Positions 1 through 10,195 of a stretch of 64,000 nucleotides of DNA are shown here, piece by piece (position 1 is the stretch's first letter; each line of letters starts with the position of its first letter). Origin of the DNA: Guadua angustifolia (taxonomy: Eukaryota; Streptophyta; Magnoliopsida; Poales; Poaceae); assembly GCA_036346375.1 (NCBI GenBank), contig CM070505.1, positions 54,310,626-54,374,625 of the forward strand, in the 5' to 3' direction. The notes beneath the pieces are model-generated. The model worked only from the letters and a program-made list of their open reading frames with translations, did no database searches and was not told the origin of the DNA. The position numbers and the translations under genes were made by a program.

Positions 1-824
1 TCGGCGGACTTTTTGAAAGAACATGAGATAGCAAACTGAGAGGAATACAACAGTGTCGGACTAGATTTTGATTTAGCGGAAGTAGGTCCGACGTAAAAGG
101 CATACGCTCAGTTAAACTCTTGTGAAAGCGGATTTCAGCACTAGACTTAAAAAGAAATGGACCGGCGTAGACTTTAGTGTGCGCCGGACAGAAATTTGGA
201 AGAGCAAAGATGGTCTGGCAAGAATAAGAAATGCCTAAAATTGCATCGAACTTAAGAAGAGAAAATAAAATTTAGTCCAGGGAAACACGTAGAATTTATT
301 TGAGAGAAGGACTGATTCTGAGGGAAAATATGACTAAGGATTTTGACTCCAAGTAGTCTAATTAATCTTAGCCTATGAACCAAAGTTTGAACTTGTGCAC
401 AACTCCCCTTTATAGTACGGCCAATCTAAAATAATCCTAGTTACATGGCTTGAATCATCTCCCAAGCCAAAACTAGTAACGAGGATCCTTAATCTTGACC
501 TTTTTATTGATGTCTTCTTGGATACTCAATCAGTAACCTTCTTGATTAGGGGTCATTGACTTAGTCATTAATACCAAAACCATAAGATCAAATATAATGA
601 AAAATTAGGGGGCCTAGATGCTATCACCATCACGTTGCCACCGTGCCCTAATCCATTGATCCGCTACCACACGTACACCATGATGGAGCCACATCAGCTT
701 CTCCAGATCTCTCTGAATCCACCTCACCGTCGTATCCCCGAGGATCTCAGATTCCATGTCTTGCCGTTGCATGCCTCTCGAGCCACCTATTTATAGCCCC
801 GTCACCACCCCTGGATTCCCCACC
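1..824. other. Unassigned intergenic/repeat-derived sequence
   Basis: No coding region is supportable here. The right part (about 600-824) looks like the promoter half of an LTR on the minus strand: read in reverse it has a TATA-like CTATAAATAGG at 786-796. It resembles the segments at 7487-7640 (plus strand) and around 63650-63750, which also have a TATA-like A/T core next to GG-rich sequence. The left part shows nothing I recognise. Confidence 0.3.
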
Positions 825-1314
825 TGATGTGGACACCACATGCTTCAACGACCAAGGTAACGCAAACCAATGTGTGACTGACCAAAATGGTTGCTCTAGC
901 AACCAAAATGACGATGGTCGCATACACCACCCTTCGACCAATTTACAAGGACCGATCACTCGAGCTCACACTAAAAAAATTCATATCCAGGTGAATGCTA
1001 ACTTAAGTCTCATTCTAGATTTTAACAACTTAATGGTGCTTCCAACTTCTACTTCTTTGGTAGAACTTAGGTGCAATGGAAGGGACAATGAAGAATGGTC
1101 GCCCACATAAGAGAAGTGCATGTCACGCACTATCCGTCTTTTTGCCAACATTTATGAAGACAATCTGAATGAGAAACATGGCCATGGGCTATATAATTGG
1201 AAAGATAATGAAGTCAAGATTACATCATTTCAAACCGTTCGTCGTTTTGACTTCTGAAGCAAAAGTTATTATTGTTTTCGTGGAAGGTGCACATGTTGTC
1301 AAGTCTTGCGTGAG

Positions 1315-1424
1315 AATTGAAGAGCCTTCACAATTACCAACCCGAGATGGCCTTTGGATATCCAAGAAGAATTGAAAAGTCTTCACAATTACCAACCCGA
1401 GATGACCTTTGGATATCCAAGAAA
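1315..1424 (+). repeat. 55-bp tandem duplication inside the gypsy-A LTR
   Basis: Two adjacent copies, 1315-1369 and 1370-1424, share the core CTTCACAATTACCAACCCG and a following TTTGGATATCCAAGA. They differ at a few bases. The repeat lies about 55 bp upstream of the TATA box, where LTR enhancer repeats often sit. Confidence 0.85.
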
Positions 1425-1477
1425 ACTTATTTAGTTCTGGTTTGCTTTCACACCTAAACTAGAAGGGTTGTTCCTAG

Positions 1478-1485
1478 TATAAATA
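1478..1485 (+). promoter_or_regulatory. TATA box of the gypsy-A 5' LTR
   Basis: TATAAATA in the context CCTAGTATAAATAGCC. It sits about 415 bp before the LTR end, a plausible U3/R boundary, so transcription would start near 1510. Confidence 0.6.
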
Positions 1486-1893
1486 GCCAAGCACTCTAAG
1501 TCCTTTGGTAACAAAGATCAAACCCATTTCAGCTATAAGCTATCATAGCAAGTTTGTTAGTTGTTCCTCTATCATTGCTCTTATGAGCTCTCTTGGATTC
1601 ACGGGAAGGATCTTTACGGGTTCCCCTAATTCATGCTCTATGTTTCCAGCCATTTTGTGTGGGTTAGTTCCAGTTTGTGGTTCTACGATTGTTCGGACAA
1701 CGGGTCAAAGTTCTTGTACCTTCGAATCGTCTTCCCCATTGTATGGGTTGCAACCAACCTTGGCAGGTATAAAGCTAGTTACCCAGGTTGTTCATAGCTA
1801 GTTATCCTTGTTCTATCCTACGTCATGAAGATCGGGCCATCCTTGTGGAGAAACTGATATGTGTTGGTGCAGTAGTGATCCACCCCCACACCA

Positions 1894-1907
1894 TTTGGTA
1901 TCAAAGC
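1894..1907 (+). other. Primer binding site (tRNA-iMet type) of gypsy-A
   Basis: TTTGGTATCAAAGC directly after the LTR matches the usual plant iMet primer site TGGTATCAGAGC with one change (G to A). Confidence 0.75.
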
Positions 1908-2493
1908 TTCCGTTGACACGATAGGATCTTCTATCTTTTATTATCCTTTGTTATCCCTATTACTTGTGTTCCTCGTGTTCTTGTTCTTGTCCTAGAGACC
2001 AAAAGCCACAAAAAAAACCAAAACCTTTGTTGTGGTACTGAAATTTTAGTGTTGCACATTGCAAGTTGTTATTTTATTCATATCAAAGTATTTTTGTGCT
2101 GCACTTCTATCATATCTATTTATAATTTATTCTTCATAAAAAAAGAAGAGAAGAAAAGAGTTTTAAAAGAGAGAGAAGAAGAAAAAAAAGAAGTGTGAAA
2201 AAATATTAGCAAAAGAATGCATTGCCTAGTAGATGATGTGATTGTCAATTTTATTTACTTGCTTTGTTTGCATAGCTTCCACTTGATTTCAAGATTACAA
2301 AGCCTTTTCTTTGTTTAGCCCAATCGAACTCCACTATAAATCGAGGCTAAAAGTTATTTTGATCCCTATTATTCAATCGCTTAATCAAATACCACATTAG
2401 ATCTAATGAGGATGCATAAGAACATTGGTAAGCAGGAGGTGAGGTTGTGCGACTTCACAAATTTTTCCTATCCACTATATTTCCCTTACTACC
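1908..2493 (+). other. Untranslated leader of gypsy-A
   Basis: AT-rich leader between primer site and gag. It includes a purine-rich stretch (2140-2200, mostly A and G). No open frame of interest. Confidence 0.5.
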
Positions 2494-4025
2494 ATGGCAG
2501 GATCTCAGTCAAGTGTTCATGGAGGAAATAATAGTGAACCCGAAGCCCCAGTATGGCGTGCTGAATTACGACAAATGCAAGATACCTTGCTTGAAGCAAT
2601 GCAAAGGATGCTCCGAGAGCACCTTCCAGCTGCCGGTGGTGGAATGCCACATCAATCAAACCCTATTGACCAAATAGCTGAAGATGGTGATGAGAACTCT
2701 ATTGGATCCCATGCTGGAGATAAGCACAACAATCTTAACCATCAGGCTCATCATAATGCCAATGCTGGGGCTGTAGCTGCTACCCATGGTCTTGCAGTTG
2801 GTGCCATTCCTATGCAGCAAGGACGTGGTGCTCGCGGGCAAGGTTATAGTTCCCGTGTGCACTTTGGCAATGGTCACATGATGGTTGGGCATGATCTTGA
2901 GGGTGAATATGAGGTTTATGAAGGTGTTTCTGATGACAATGAAGGATATGGACAACCACCATTACCTCGTTGTGGCATTGTTCAACGCAAAGACAATCGT
3001 CGTCATGGTCATTGTGGTCAAGATGATCTTGATAGTGCCACTCGAGTCAAGATAAGTATCCCCAAATTCACTGGAAAGGAAGAACCTAATGCTTATCTTG
3101 AGTGGGAGGAGCAATGTGATCAAGTCTTCCGTATACATAACTTCTCTAATGCAAAGAGGGTAAATCTTGCTTGTGTTGAATTTTCTGGTTATGCACTAAC
3201 ATGGTGGAACCAAGTGCAGCAAAACCAACATTAGTTGGGCTTAGATTACATCAATACATGGGGGAACATGAAGCGTGTGATGAGACGTCGCTTTGTACCA
3301 TCACAATATCAACGAGATCTCTGCAATAGGCTACAACGCCTTATGCAAGGATCACGCACTTTGGAAGACTATTATAAAGAGATGGAGACTCTCTTAGTTC
3401 GTGCAAGGATCCAAGAAGATGAAGAATCTAAAATGGTCAGGTTTTTGCATGGTCTTAATGCTGAAATTTCTGATTTTGTTGAGATGTTTCCATACAACAC
3501 TTTGCAGGATCTAGTGGATCAAGCAAAGCGAACTGAGAGAAAGATTCGGCACCCTGGAACTTCTTGTCCTTTGACAAGTCATTCAGCCACAACACGTTGG
3601 CGTCGTTATCAACCAAGTCAATCCCACATAGGTTCCCAATTTCAAAATACAACTAATAGTCCATCGATTTGTGCTACTAGTGGTAAGCCATCAGCTTCTT
3701 ATGCAACATTACTGGTTGATCACAATAGCAATAGGCGCCCTGCTACATCTACTAGAGCATCATCTGCTACACCAGCTCCCAAGCTGAACCGAGACATCGA
3801 GTGTTTCAAGTGCAAGGGGTGAGGGCATATTTCTTCAGAATGTCCTAGCAGGAGGGTGATGATTGTGAATGATGAAGGGCAGTGGGAATCTAAAAGTGAT
3901 GGAGAAGAACATAAACGAGAGGAGGTGGAGACAGATGATGAGAATGTGTGTGACATTCAAGCTGATGAAGGAGATAACAATTGTTTTATTTCTCGCCGTG
4001 TGCTTAGTGTTACCGCTATAAAATA
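2494..4025 (+). pseudogene. gypsy-A gag (broken)
   Basis: Capsid/nucleocapsid gene of the retrotransposon. The frame opens at ATG 2494 (MAGSQSSVHG...). The Retrotrans_gag-like region lies about 3049-3560, with the landmark WWNQVQQ (about 3210) and a following EDYYKEMETLL. The CCHC zinc knuckle is at 3802-3843 (C-x2-C-x4-H-x4-C), but a TGA at 3820 falls inside it. Another in-frame stop, TAG, is at 3232. The TGA fits a CGA arginine codon changed by C-to-T. An acidic tail follows (about 3880-3960), then stops near 4024 and 4036. No complete Gag could be made. The frame stays aligned across the stops, so the decay here is by substitution rather than indel. Confidence 0.85.
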
Positions 4026-4069
4026 GGATAAAGGATAGCGACATAAAATCTTCCACACTCGTGGCACTA

Positions 4070-4472
4070 TAAAGGAGAAGGTATGTCGGATCATTGTTGA
4101 TAATGGTAGTTGCAACAACATTGCTAGTTCAGATTTGGTGGAGAGACTAAAGCTGAAGCAAAGGCATCCTAGCCCCTACAAGATGCAATGGCTTAATGAC
4201 TGTGTCTCACTGAAAGTTAGTAATATTGTGACAATTCCTTTCTCCATGGGAAGTTCCATGATCAAGTAGAGTGTGACGTAGTTCCAATGCAAGCTTGTCA
4301 ATTGTTGTTGGGACGACCATGGTTATTTGCTCATGATATTCAGATTAGTAGTCGAGCCAACCAACTTTCTTTCATGTATAAAGGAGAGTGCATATCATTG
4401 CTTCCTTTAACACCAGAAGAAATTTTGATGCATGATAAAAAAAAGAAAGGAGAGAGAGCGAGAAACACTTGA
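4070..4472 (+). pseudogene. gypsy-A aspartic protease region (broken)
   Basis: Retroviral-type aspartic protease that would cut Gag-Pol. The catalytic motif appears as VDNGSCNN with its Asp at 4099-4101. This family normally shows D-N/G-G-S here, so the residue itself is kept. Downstream the typical fold end appears as LLLGRPWLF (about 4306-4332). Stops at about 4267 and 4278 interrupt it, and the segment 4287-4472 survives as an isolated open frame. It lies between gag and RT as expected. Confidence 0.75.
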
Positions 4473-6088
4473 GAGAACACCACCAACATAGTGAGCGAGT
4501 GATTCCAATGCCAAATAAAACTCCACAGCTGAAACTAACTGAGCCACGGGAAAAAGGGGTTTTAGTGATGATGGCTAGGAAAGGGGACATGAGAGAATTG
4601 AAAGAAACCAATTGCACTTTCTTTGTACTCATATACAAGGAGAATTTTCTATCGACTAACAACTTATCCTCTACTTTACCAAGTGTTGTCTTTGATCTTT
4701 TGCAAAGCTATGAGGATGTATTTCCAGATGAGGTACCACCCAATTTGCCACCAAAAAGAGGCATTGAGCACCAAATTGACTTAGTACCAAGGGCACCACT
4801 ACCCAATCGATCACCATACCGCACCAACCCAGAGAAAACAAAGGAGATACAATGCCAAGTTCAGGACCTTCTCGACAAAGGTTATATAAAGGAAAGTCTC
4901 TCCCCTTGTGATGTCCCTATTTTGCTAGTTCCAAAAAATGATGGATCATGGAGAATGTGTGTTAATTATAGAGCTATTAACAACATAACTATTAGATATA
5001 GGCATCCAATACCTAGACTTGATGATATGCTTGATGAACTAAGTGGCTCTATCATTTTCTCCAAAATTGATTTGCGAAGTGGCTATCACCAAATAAAAAT
5101 GAAAGAGGGAGATGAGTGGAAAACAGCATTCAAAACAAAATTTGGGTTATATGAATGGCTTGTCATGTTTTTTGGTTTAACAAACACACCAAGTACTTTT
5201 ATGAGGTTAATGAATCATGTGCTTCCAGCTTTCATTGGTAAGTTTGTTGTTATTTACTTCAATGATATTCTAATTTACAACAAGTCTTTTGAAGAACACA
5301 TTGAACATATAAATTGTGTACTTGCTGTCCTAAGGAAGGAAAAGCTATACGCTAACCTTGCCAAGTGCACATTTTGCACCAACAAGGTTGTCTTTCTTGG
5401 CTTTGTTGTTTCAGCTCAAGGAATGAAGGTTGATGAAGAGAAGGTAAATGTCGTTCGTGATTGGTTACCTTCACAAAATGTAAGCCTAGTGAGGAGCTTT
5501 CTTGGCCTCGCCGGTTTCTACCAATGATTCGTGAAGGACTTTAGCACCATTGCTGCCTCGATAAATGATTTAACCAAGAAAGATGTGCCTTTCCATTGGG
5601 AAGAAGCACAAGAAGAAGCTTTCCAAAGGTTGAAAACTGAGTTAACATTTGCTCCTCTACTAGCACTTCTGGACTTTGGTAAGATCTTTGAAATAGAATG
5701 TGATGCTAGTGGTATTAGAATTGGAGTGCTAATGCAAGAACATAGAACAATTGCATATTTTAGTGAGAAATTAAGTGGCCCAACATTGAATTATTCTGTT
5801 TATGACAAACAATTATATGCATTGGTGAGAGCCTTGGAAACATGGCAACATTACCTATGGCCTAAAGAATTTGTGATCCATTCAGACCATGAATCTTTGA
5901 AACATCTTAAAGGACAACTGAAACTAAATTGTAGGCATGCGAAATGGAGTGAATTCATAGAGCCTTTTCCCTATGTTGTCAAGTACAAAAAGGGAAAGGA
6001 AAATATTGTTGCCGATGCTTTATCTAGATGCCATGCTTTGCTTTCCCATCTTGATGTCAAAATTCTTGGCTTAGAAAGTATCAAATAA
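4469..6088 (+). pseudogene. gypsy-A reverse transcriptase and RNase H (broken, catalytic residues lost)
   Basis: Ty3/gypsy RT followed by RNase H in one frame, interrupted by a single TGA at 5525-5527. RT landmarks: YRAINNITIRYRHPIPRLDD, then FSKIDLRSGYHQIKM, then the active-site box at 5255-5266. That box reads YFND instead of Y/F-x-D-D: codon 5261-5263 is AAT (Asn) where GAT (Asp) is expected. RNase H landmarks: ECDASG, YALVRALETWQHYLWP, HSDHESLKHL and NIVADALSR. Its second acidic residue (DKELYAL in relatives) is Gln (CAA at 5810-5812). Both enzymes should therefore be dead even without the stop codon. Confidence 0.9.
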
Positions 6089-7299
6089 TTATATTCCAAA
6101 GACTTATACTTTGCCAAAGCATTTTCAAAATGTAGTGAAGGAAAGGGTTGGGAAAAATTCCATTTGCATGATGGGTTCTTATTTCGGGCTAACAAATTGT
6201 GCATTCCAGATTGCTCTGTTCAATTGTTACTTTTGCAGGAAGCTCATGCAGGTGGACTCATGGGTCATTTTGGCACCAAGAAGACTGGAGCATGCTGGCC
6301 GATATCATTTTTTTTTGGCCAAAGATGCGATGGGGTGTGGAGCGCTATGTGTTACGATGCGAGATATGTCATAAAGCTAAGTCACGCTTAAATCCTCATG
6401 GTCCATACATGCCTTTACCTATTCCAAATGCACCATGGGAAGACATTTCTATGGATTTTGTCCTCGGTTTACCATAGACAAAAAGGGGAAGTGATTCAGT
6501 TTTTGTGGTAGTTGATAGATTCATCAAGATGGCGCATTTCATTCCATGTCACAAGAGCAACAATGTTTCACATATTGCTAATTTGTTTTTTAAGGACATT
6601 GTGCGATTGCATGGTATACCACGACCATAGTTTCGGATCGAGACACAAAATTCTTGAGCTACTTTTGGAAGACTTTGTGGGGAAAACTTGGAACAAAATT
6701 GTTATTTTCTACAACTTGCCATCCCCAAACAAACGGTCAAACTGAAGTTGTGAATTGAACATTATCCATGACGTTGCGAGCAATTTTAAAGAAGAACTTG
6801 AAAATGTGGGAGGACTGCTTGCCTCATGTGGAATTTGCTTATAATAGGGCAACACATTCAAGCACAAATTTGTCTATTTGAAATTGTATATGGTTTCAAA
6901 CCTATTGCTCCCATAGATCTCTTGGCTTTGCCTTTGCAGGAATTAACTAATCTTGATGCAAGCAAGCAAGCTGACCTTGTGAAACTACTTCATATGAAGA
7001 CCAAGGAAAATATTGAGAAGATGACAATGCAATATGAGAAATGAGCAAACAAAGGAAGAAAGAAGATGTTATTTGAACCAGGTGACTTAGTATGGGTACA
7101 TTTTCGAAAAGAGCACTTTCCAGAACAACGCAAAACCAAGTTGTAGCCTAGAGCTGATGGCCCATTCAAAGTTCTCAAAAAGATTAATGACAACACATAC
7201 AAGATTGATCTTCCTGAGGAGTATGGCATTAGCCCAACATTCAACGTCTCCAATCTATCTCCACACATTGGACCATCAGAGTCGAGGATGACTTCTTTT

Positions 7300-7313
7300 C
7301 AAGAGGGGAAGGA
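7300..7313 (+). other. Polypurine tract of gypsy-A
   Basis: CAAGAGGGGAAGGA directly before the 3' LTR start TGATGTGG. It primes plus-strand DNA synthesis. It also lies inside the pol reading frame. Confidence 0.7.
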
Positions 7314-7486
7314 TGATGTGGACACCACATGCTTCAACGACCAAGGTGACGCAAACCAATGTGTGACTGACCAAAATGGTTGTTCCAGCAACCAAAATGA
7401 TGATGGTCACATACACCACCCTTCAACCAATTTACAAGGACTGATCACTCGAGCTCACACGAAACAAATTCATGTCCAGGTGAATG
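7314..7486 (+). repeat. Truncated 3' LTR of gypsy-A
   Basis: Matches 825-997 with scattered substitutions, then departs abruptly after GTGAATG at 7486. About 0.9 kb of the LTR is missing. Confidence 0.8.
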
Positions 7487-7640
7487 ATGTCGAGGTTGGT
7501 AGCGGCGCTTTAAATAGGCGGCTTGGGAAAGTGTCTGTGGCATGGAAGTCGAAGACAGTTTCGTGGTGGTGGCGGAAATTAGCGGGGATAAGGAAGGGTA
7601 ACGCATATGTAAAAGCTATCCTGGTGCATTAGTCATCACA
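7487..7640 (+). repeat. LTR-like promoter fragment
   Basis: Unassigned fragment with a TATA-like TTTAAATAGG followed by GGTGGTGGCGGA. The same succession (TTAAATAGGG ... GGTGGTGGCGGAGAT) occurs at about 63662-63730, and a similar one in reverse at 600-824. Probably pieces of one LTR family. No gene. Confidence 0.35.
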
Positions 7641-8255
7641 ACAATGACTAAAGGATGACAAGCAGCAAACATCATGCCATGTCAGCAAGGAGAGCAAACT
7701 AAGTCTTTGACATCTTGAGTTTGGGCAAACCAAGAATAAAGTCGTGGCTGCTAACTTGGGTAAAATGATCGAAACCAATATGACCAAGTTTTCTATACCA
7801 AAAGGAGAGATCATGGGACTCAGAAGCAATCAAACAACGAAGATGGTCTTTAAAAGAGGCAAAAAATTAGCACGAAAGACTCTCCCATATCTAGAAATTC
7901 CACAAACTAACCCTCCTAATGAATCAAGGATTCTACATGCACTACTCTTAAAGCTTACCTCGAAAGAGTCATTGATAAGCTGAGAAATAGAGAGCAAATT
8001 GTATTGCAGCTTACTCCCTAAGGCAACGTCTTTAAGAATGAAATTCTCATTAATGCAGACAATACCTTTGGCAATGACTCTACCTGATGAAGTATCCCAA
8101 AAAGTGATCAACTCATCACCAAGGGCTCGGACTAGGGAAGAGAACCAATTAGACTCTAGTCATATAGCGAGAACAACTGGAGTCAACAATCCAAACCTCT
8201 CCTTTCCCCATCCGACGAACATGATCAAGACACAAGAGAGAGAGATGACTCAGTA

Positions 8256-8366
8256 CTAAGATAAAGTGAAAACCTGGAAACCCAATACTGAACTAAGATA
8301 AAGTGAAAACCTGGAAACCCAATACTGAACTAAGATAAAGTGAAAACCTGGAAACCCAATACTGAA
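8256..8366 (+). repeat. Three tandem copies of a 37-bp unit
   Basis: The unit begins CTAAGATAAAGTGAAAACC and is repeated at 8256, 8293 and 8330 with no visible differences. Since 37 is not a multiple of three it destroys the copia-B frame. Identity among copies implies a recent expansion in an otherwise old element. Confidence 0.95.
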
Positions 8367-10180
8367 CCACACGATGCTTCAGAGTACCAATCACAAAAGA
8401 AGAAGACTGCACTCTAGTGCCTCTCTGACCCTCAACTCTCACAAAGTCAGAGACAACGTTAGTAGAAGATCTAGGAGCTGAAATTAGGTTGGCCTACCAT
8501 GGTGCAAAGGCTGAACAATCCCAGTGAGGCTGCCTGAATCTTCTACCAGAAAACACCTCACACCGCTGATATCTACCTTGATGGAAAAAATTAGGAATAT
8601 CAAGAGGATGGAAAATAGACTAACAACAAGTAGCTCTAGGACTAAAACTCGACTGAACAACCTAAAAACCAAGTCCTAGACGCTGTCCAAAAATAAGCGA
8701 CTCTCTAACCTGTCTAGCAGTAGTGTGTGCATTAGAAGCACTCATAGTGTGGGGATGACCCTGAATATCTCTAAGAGTAGCAACACACTCATGCCTTGTG
8801 ATCTTGGCGTGCTTGAAGCAGAAATCTACTAGGTAACCATCCTTCCAACAGAAGGTGCACGAGTACTTTGCCTTGCTAGAGGTAGAAACAGCAGGAGGAG
8901 CACCCTTCTGGTCAGAGATCCCATGGATAACCCAGTAGATCTAAACATAGTAGTGCTCACCCTGGGAGTAACTACAATCTCTCCACTCTTGGAGCCGTGC
9001 ACAATGGTAGGAGGATGAGTCCTACTATGCTCCAAGTAGTCAAATCCTAGACCCTGATTAAGTCGACTAATCTCATATTGGTCTAGAATGAGATTGAGCT
9101 TCTTCTTGCCTCCAGCAAACTCCTCAAGAGTGCTCATGAGATACTCATACTCCAGTAAGAAAGAGGCACGTGAAGAACAGGAAAGGAAGAGGAAGAATAA
9201 CCAGATAAGGAAGAACTACCAGCACGTACATTTTTCTCCCTCAGCATGGCTGCCTCAATCTTGAGGGCCTTACAGCAAGCGCAAGTGGCACTTCTAATTC
9301 TAAGGGTTTGGTCCTCAAGTTTATTCCTAAGATCGACTTGGATTTTATCCTTGTCCCCCTCAATCTCAGCACACCACAAGCAACTTTCTTGTGACTTAGC
9401 TAGTAAGTCCTTAGCCAGTTCAGCACACTTGGCATTTAAATATTTATCGTCAAGTTTTAGTTGCCTACAGCTCTCACATGAGCTGATTGAGTCCTTAGAA
9501 GCATGTATTTCAAGTTCATCATTTCTAGTAGAGAGCTTCCTAAGGTGGACTGCTCATGGCATCAATTTCAGCAAGCAATTTAGGGTAATTATCATATGAT
9601 GGAGTAGAGTAAGCATGAAGAAAACTAGCATATAAGGGTATATCATTAACAGATTCATTGCTAGCATTTTTCAACCTAAGACTATCTAGTTCAGGGTATA
9701 TGCAACCGACTGCCCGAAGATCACTCAAAATCTTCGTAAAATGACCAAAGTACTCATCAAGACTCTCATTAGTGTATTGTTCAAATTTGTTGTAATCACG
9801 CTTGAATTGGTCTTGTCTCACCATCTTGATTTGGGTGGTGCCCTCATGGTAAACATCGAGGGTCACCCAAATCTGTTAAGCAGAATGGAGGTGAGGAATC
9901 CTATCATACTCACTGTAGCTAGGACCCTATATGAAGATATTCCTTGCCTTAGCGTTTGTCTCAACGTCAGCCATATTTCCAGCCATGATATTTTCATCGG
10001 CAGGAACCTCATATGGGAGTTTCACTTTCTGCCATATCAGGAAACCCTAGGCAGTAATGTATGACTACATTCGAGACTTCCAAAAAGGAAAATTAACTCT
10101 AGAAAAGATGAGAGGCTTGGTGGAAATTTGTCCGTCGCCAATACTCTTGAGAACAGTCAAGATCTATGAAAAAGCAAAAC

Positions 10181-10195
10181 TGGCTCTAATACCAA
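10181..10195 (-). other. Primer binding site of copia-B (minus strand)
   Basis: Read on the minus strand it is TTGGTATTAGAGCCA, one substitution from the iMet site TGGTATCAGAGC. It lies directly inside the LTR edge at 10197 and fixes the element orientation. Confidence 0.75.

Larger units (their letters stand above)
825..1893 (+). repeat. 5' LTR of gypsy-A
   Basis: The LTR begins TGATGTGGACACC and ends ...CACACCA just before the primer site, giving about 1.07 kb. The first 173 bp match the 3' copy at 7314-7486. It contains a TATA box (1478-1485) and a 55-bp tandem duplication (1315-1424). The first 285 bp hold an open frame (829-1107) that corresponds to the C-terminal tail of the polyprotein as encoded by the 3' LTR, so the ORF seen here is a non-functional copy of that tail. 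Confidence 0.8.
825..7486 (+). mobile_element. Ty3/gypsy LTR retrotransposon gypsy-A (CRM-like), degenerate, 3' LTR truncated
   Basis: The element runs from the 5' LTR (825) through an iMet-type primer site, gag, protease, RT, RNase H and integrase to a polypurine tract and the first 173 bp of the 3' LTR. The order RT-RH-IN defines Ty3/gypsy. Both LTR starts read TGATGTGGACACCACA, and the pol reading frame runs on into the LTR. A TGATG start and an integrase frame entering the 3' LTR are traits I associate with the CRM chromovirus lineage, so that label is an inference. The 3' LTR stops at 7486, where unrelated sequence begins, so no TSD can be checked. The element is AT-rich with many stops and is much older than gypsy-B. 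Confidence 0.85.
6089..7486 (+). pseudogene. gypsy-A integrase (broken; frame enters the 3' LTR)
   Basis: Integrase joining cDNA to host DNA. The zinc-binding region appears around 6290-6400 (CEICHKAKSRLNPHG). The core shows the acidic triad in context: MDFVLGLP/VVVDRF, then SDRDTKF (about 6630-6655), then TEVVN (about 6741-6758). The C-terminal module reads DGPFKVLKKINDNTYKIDLP (about 7158-7217). Several stops interrupt it: TAG after GLP (6475), TGA after TEVVN, TGA at about 6880, and TAG at about 7145. Most are one C-to-T step from Gln or Arg codons. The last segment (MTSFQEGKDD...) is open across the LTR start at 7314 and ends with ITRAHTKQIHVQVN where the LTR breaks off. Confidence 0.85.

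Noticed and set aside
747..1110. Protein-coding frames at the left of the window
   Set aside because: They are the LTR copy of the gypsy-A polyprotein tail and its antisense, without their own start context.
7990..8260. 86-aa plus-strand frame
   Set aside because: Antisense shadow of the copia-B pre-integrase region, which has recognisable motifs on the minus strand.
8256..8366. Possible CRISPR-like repeat
   Set aside because: Direct head-to-tail 37-mers without spacers in a plant retroelement; not CRISPR.
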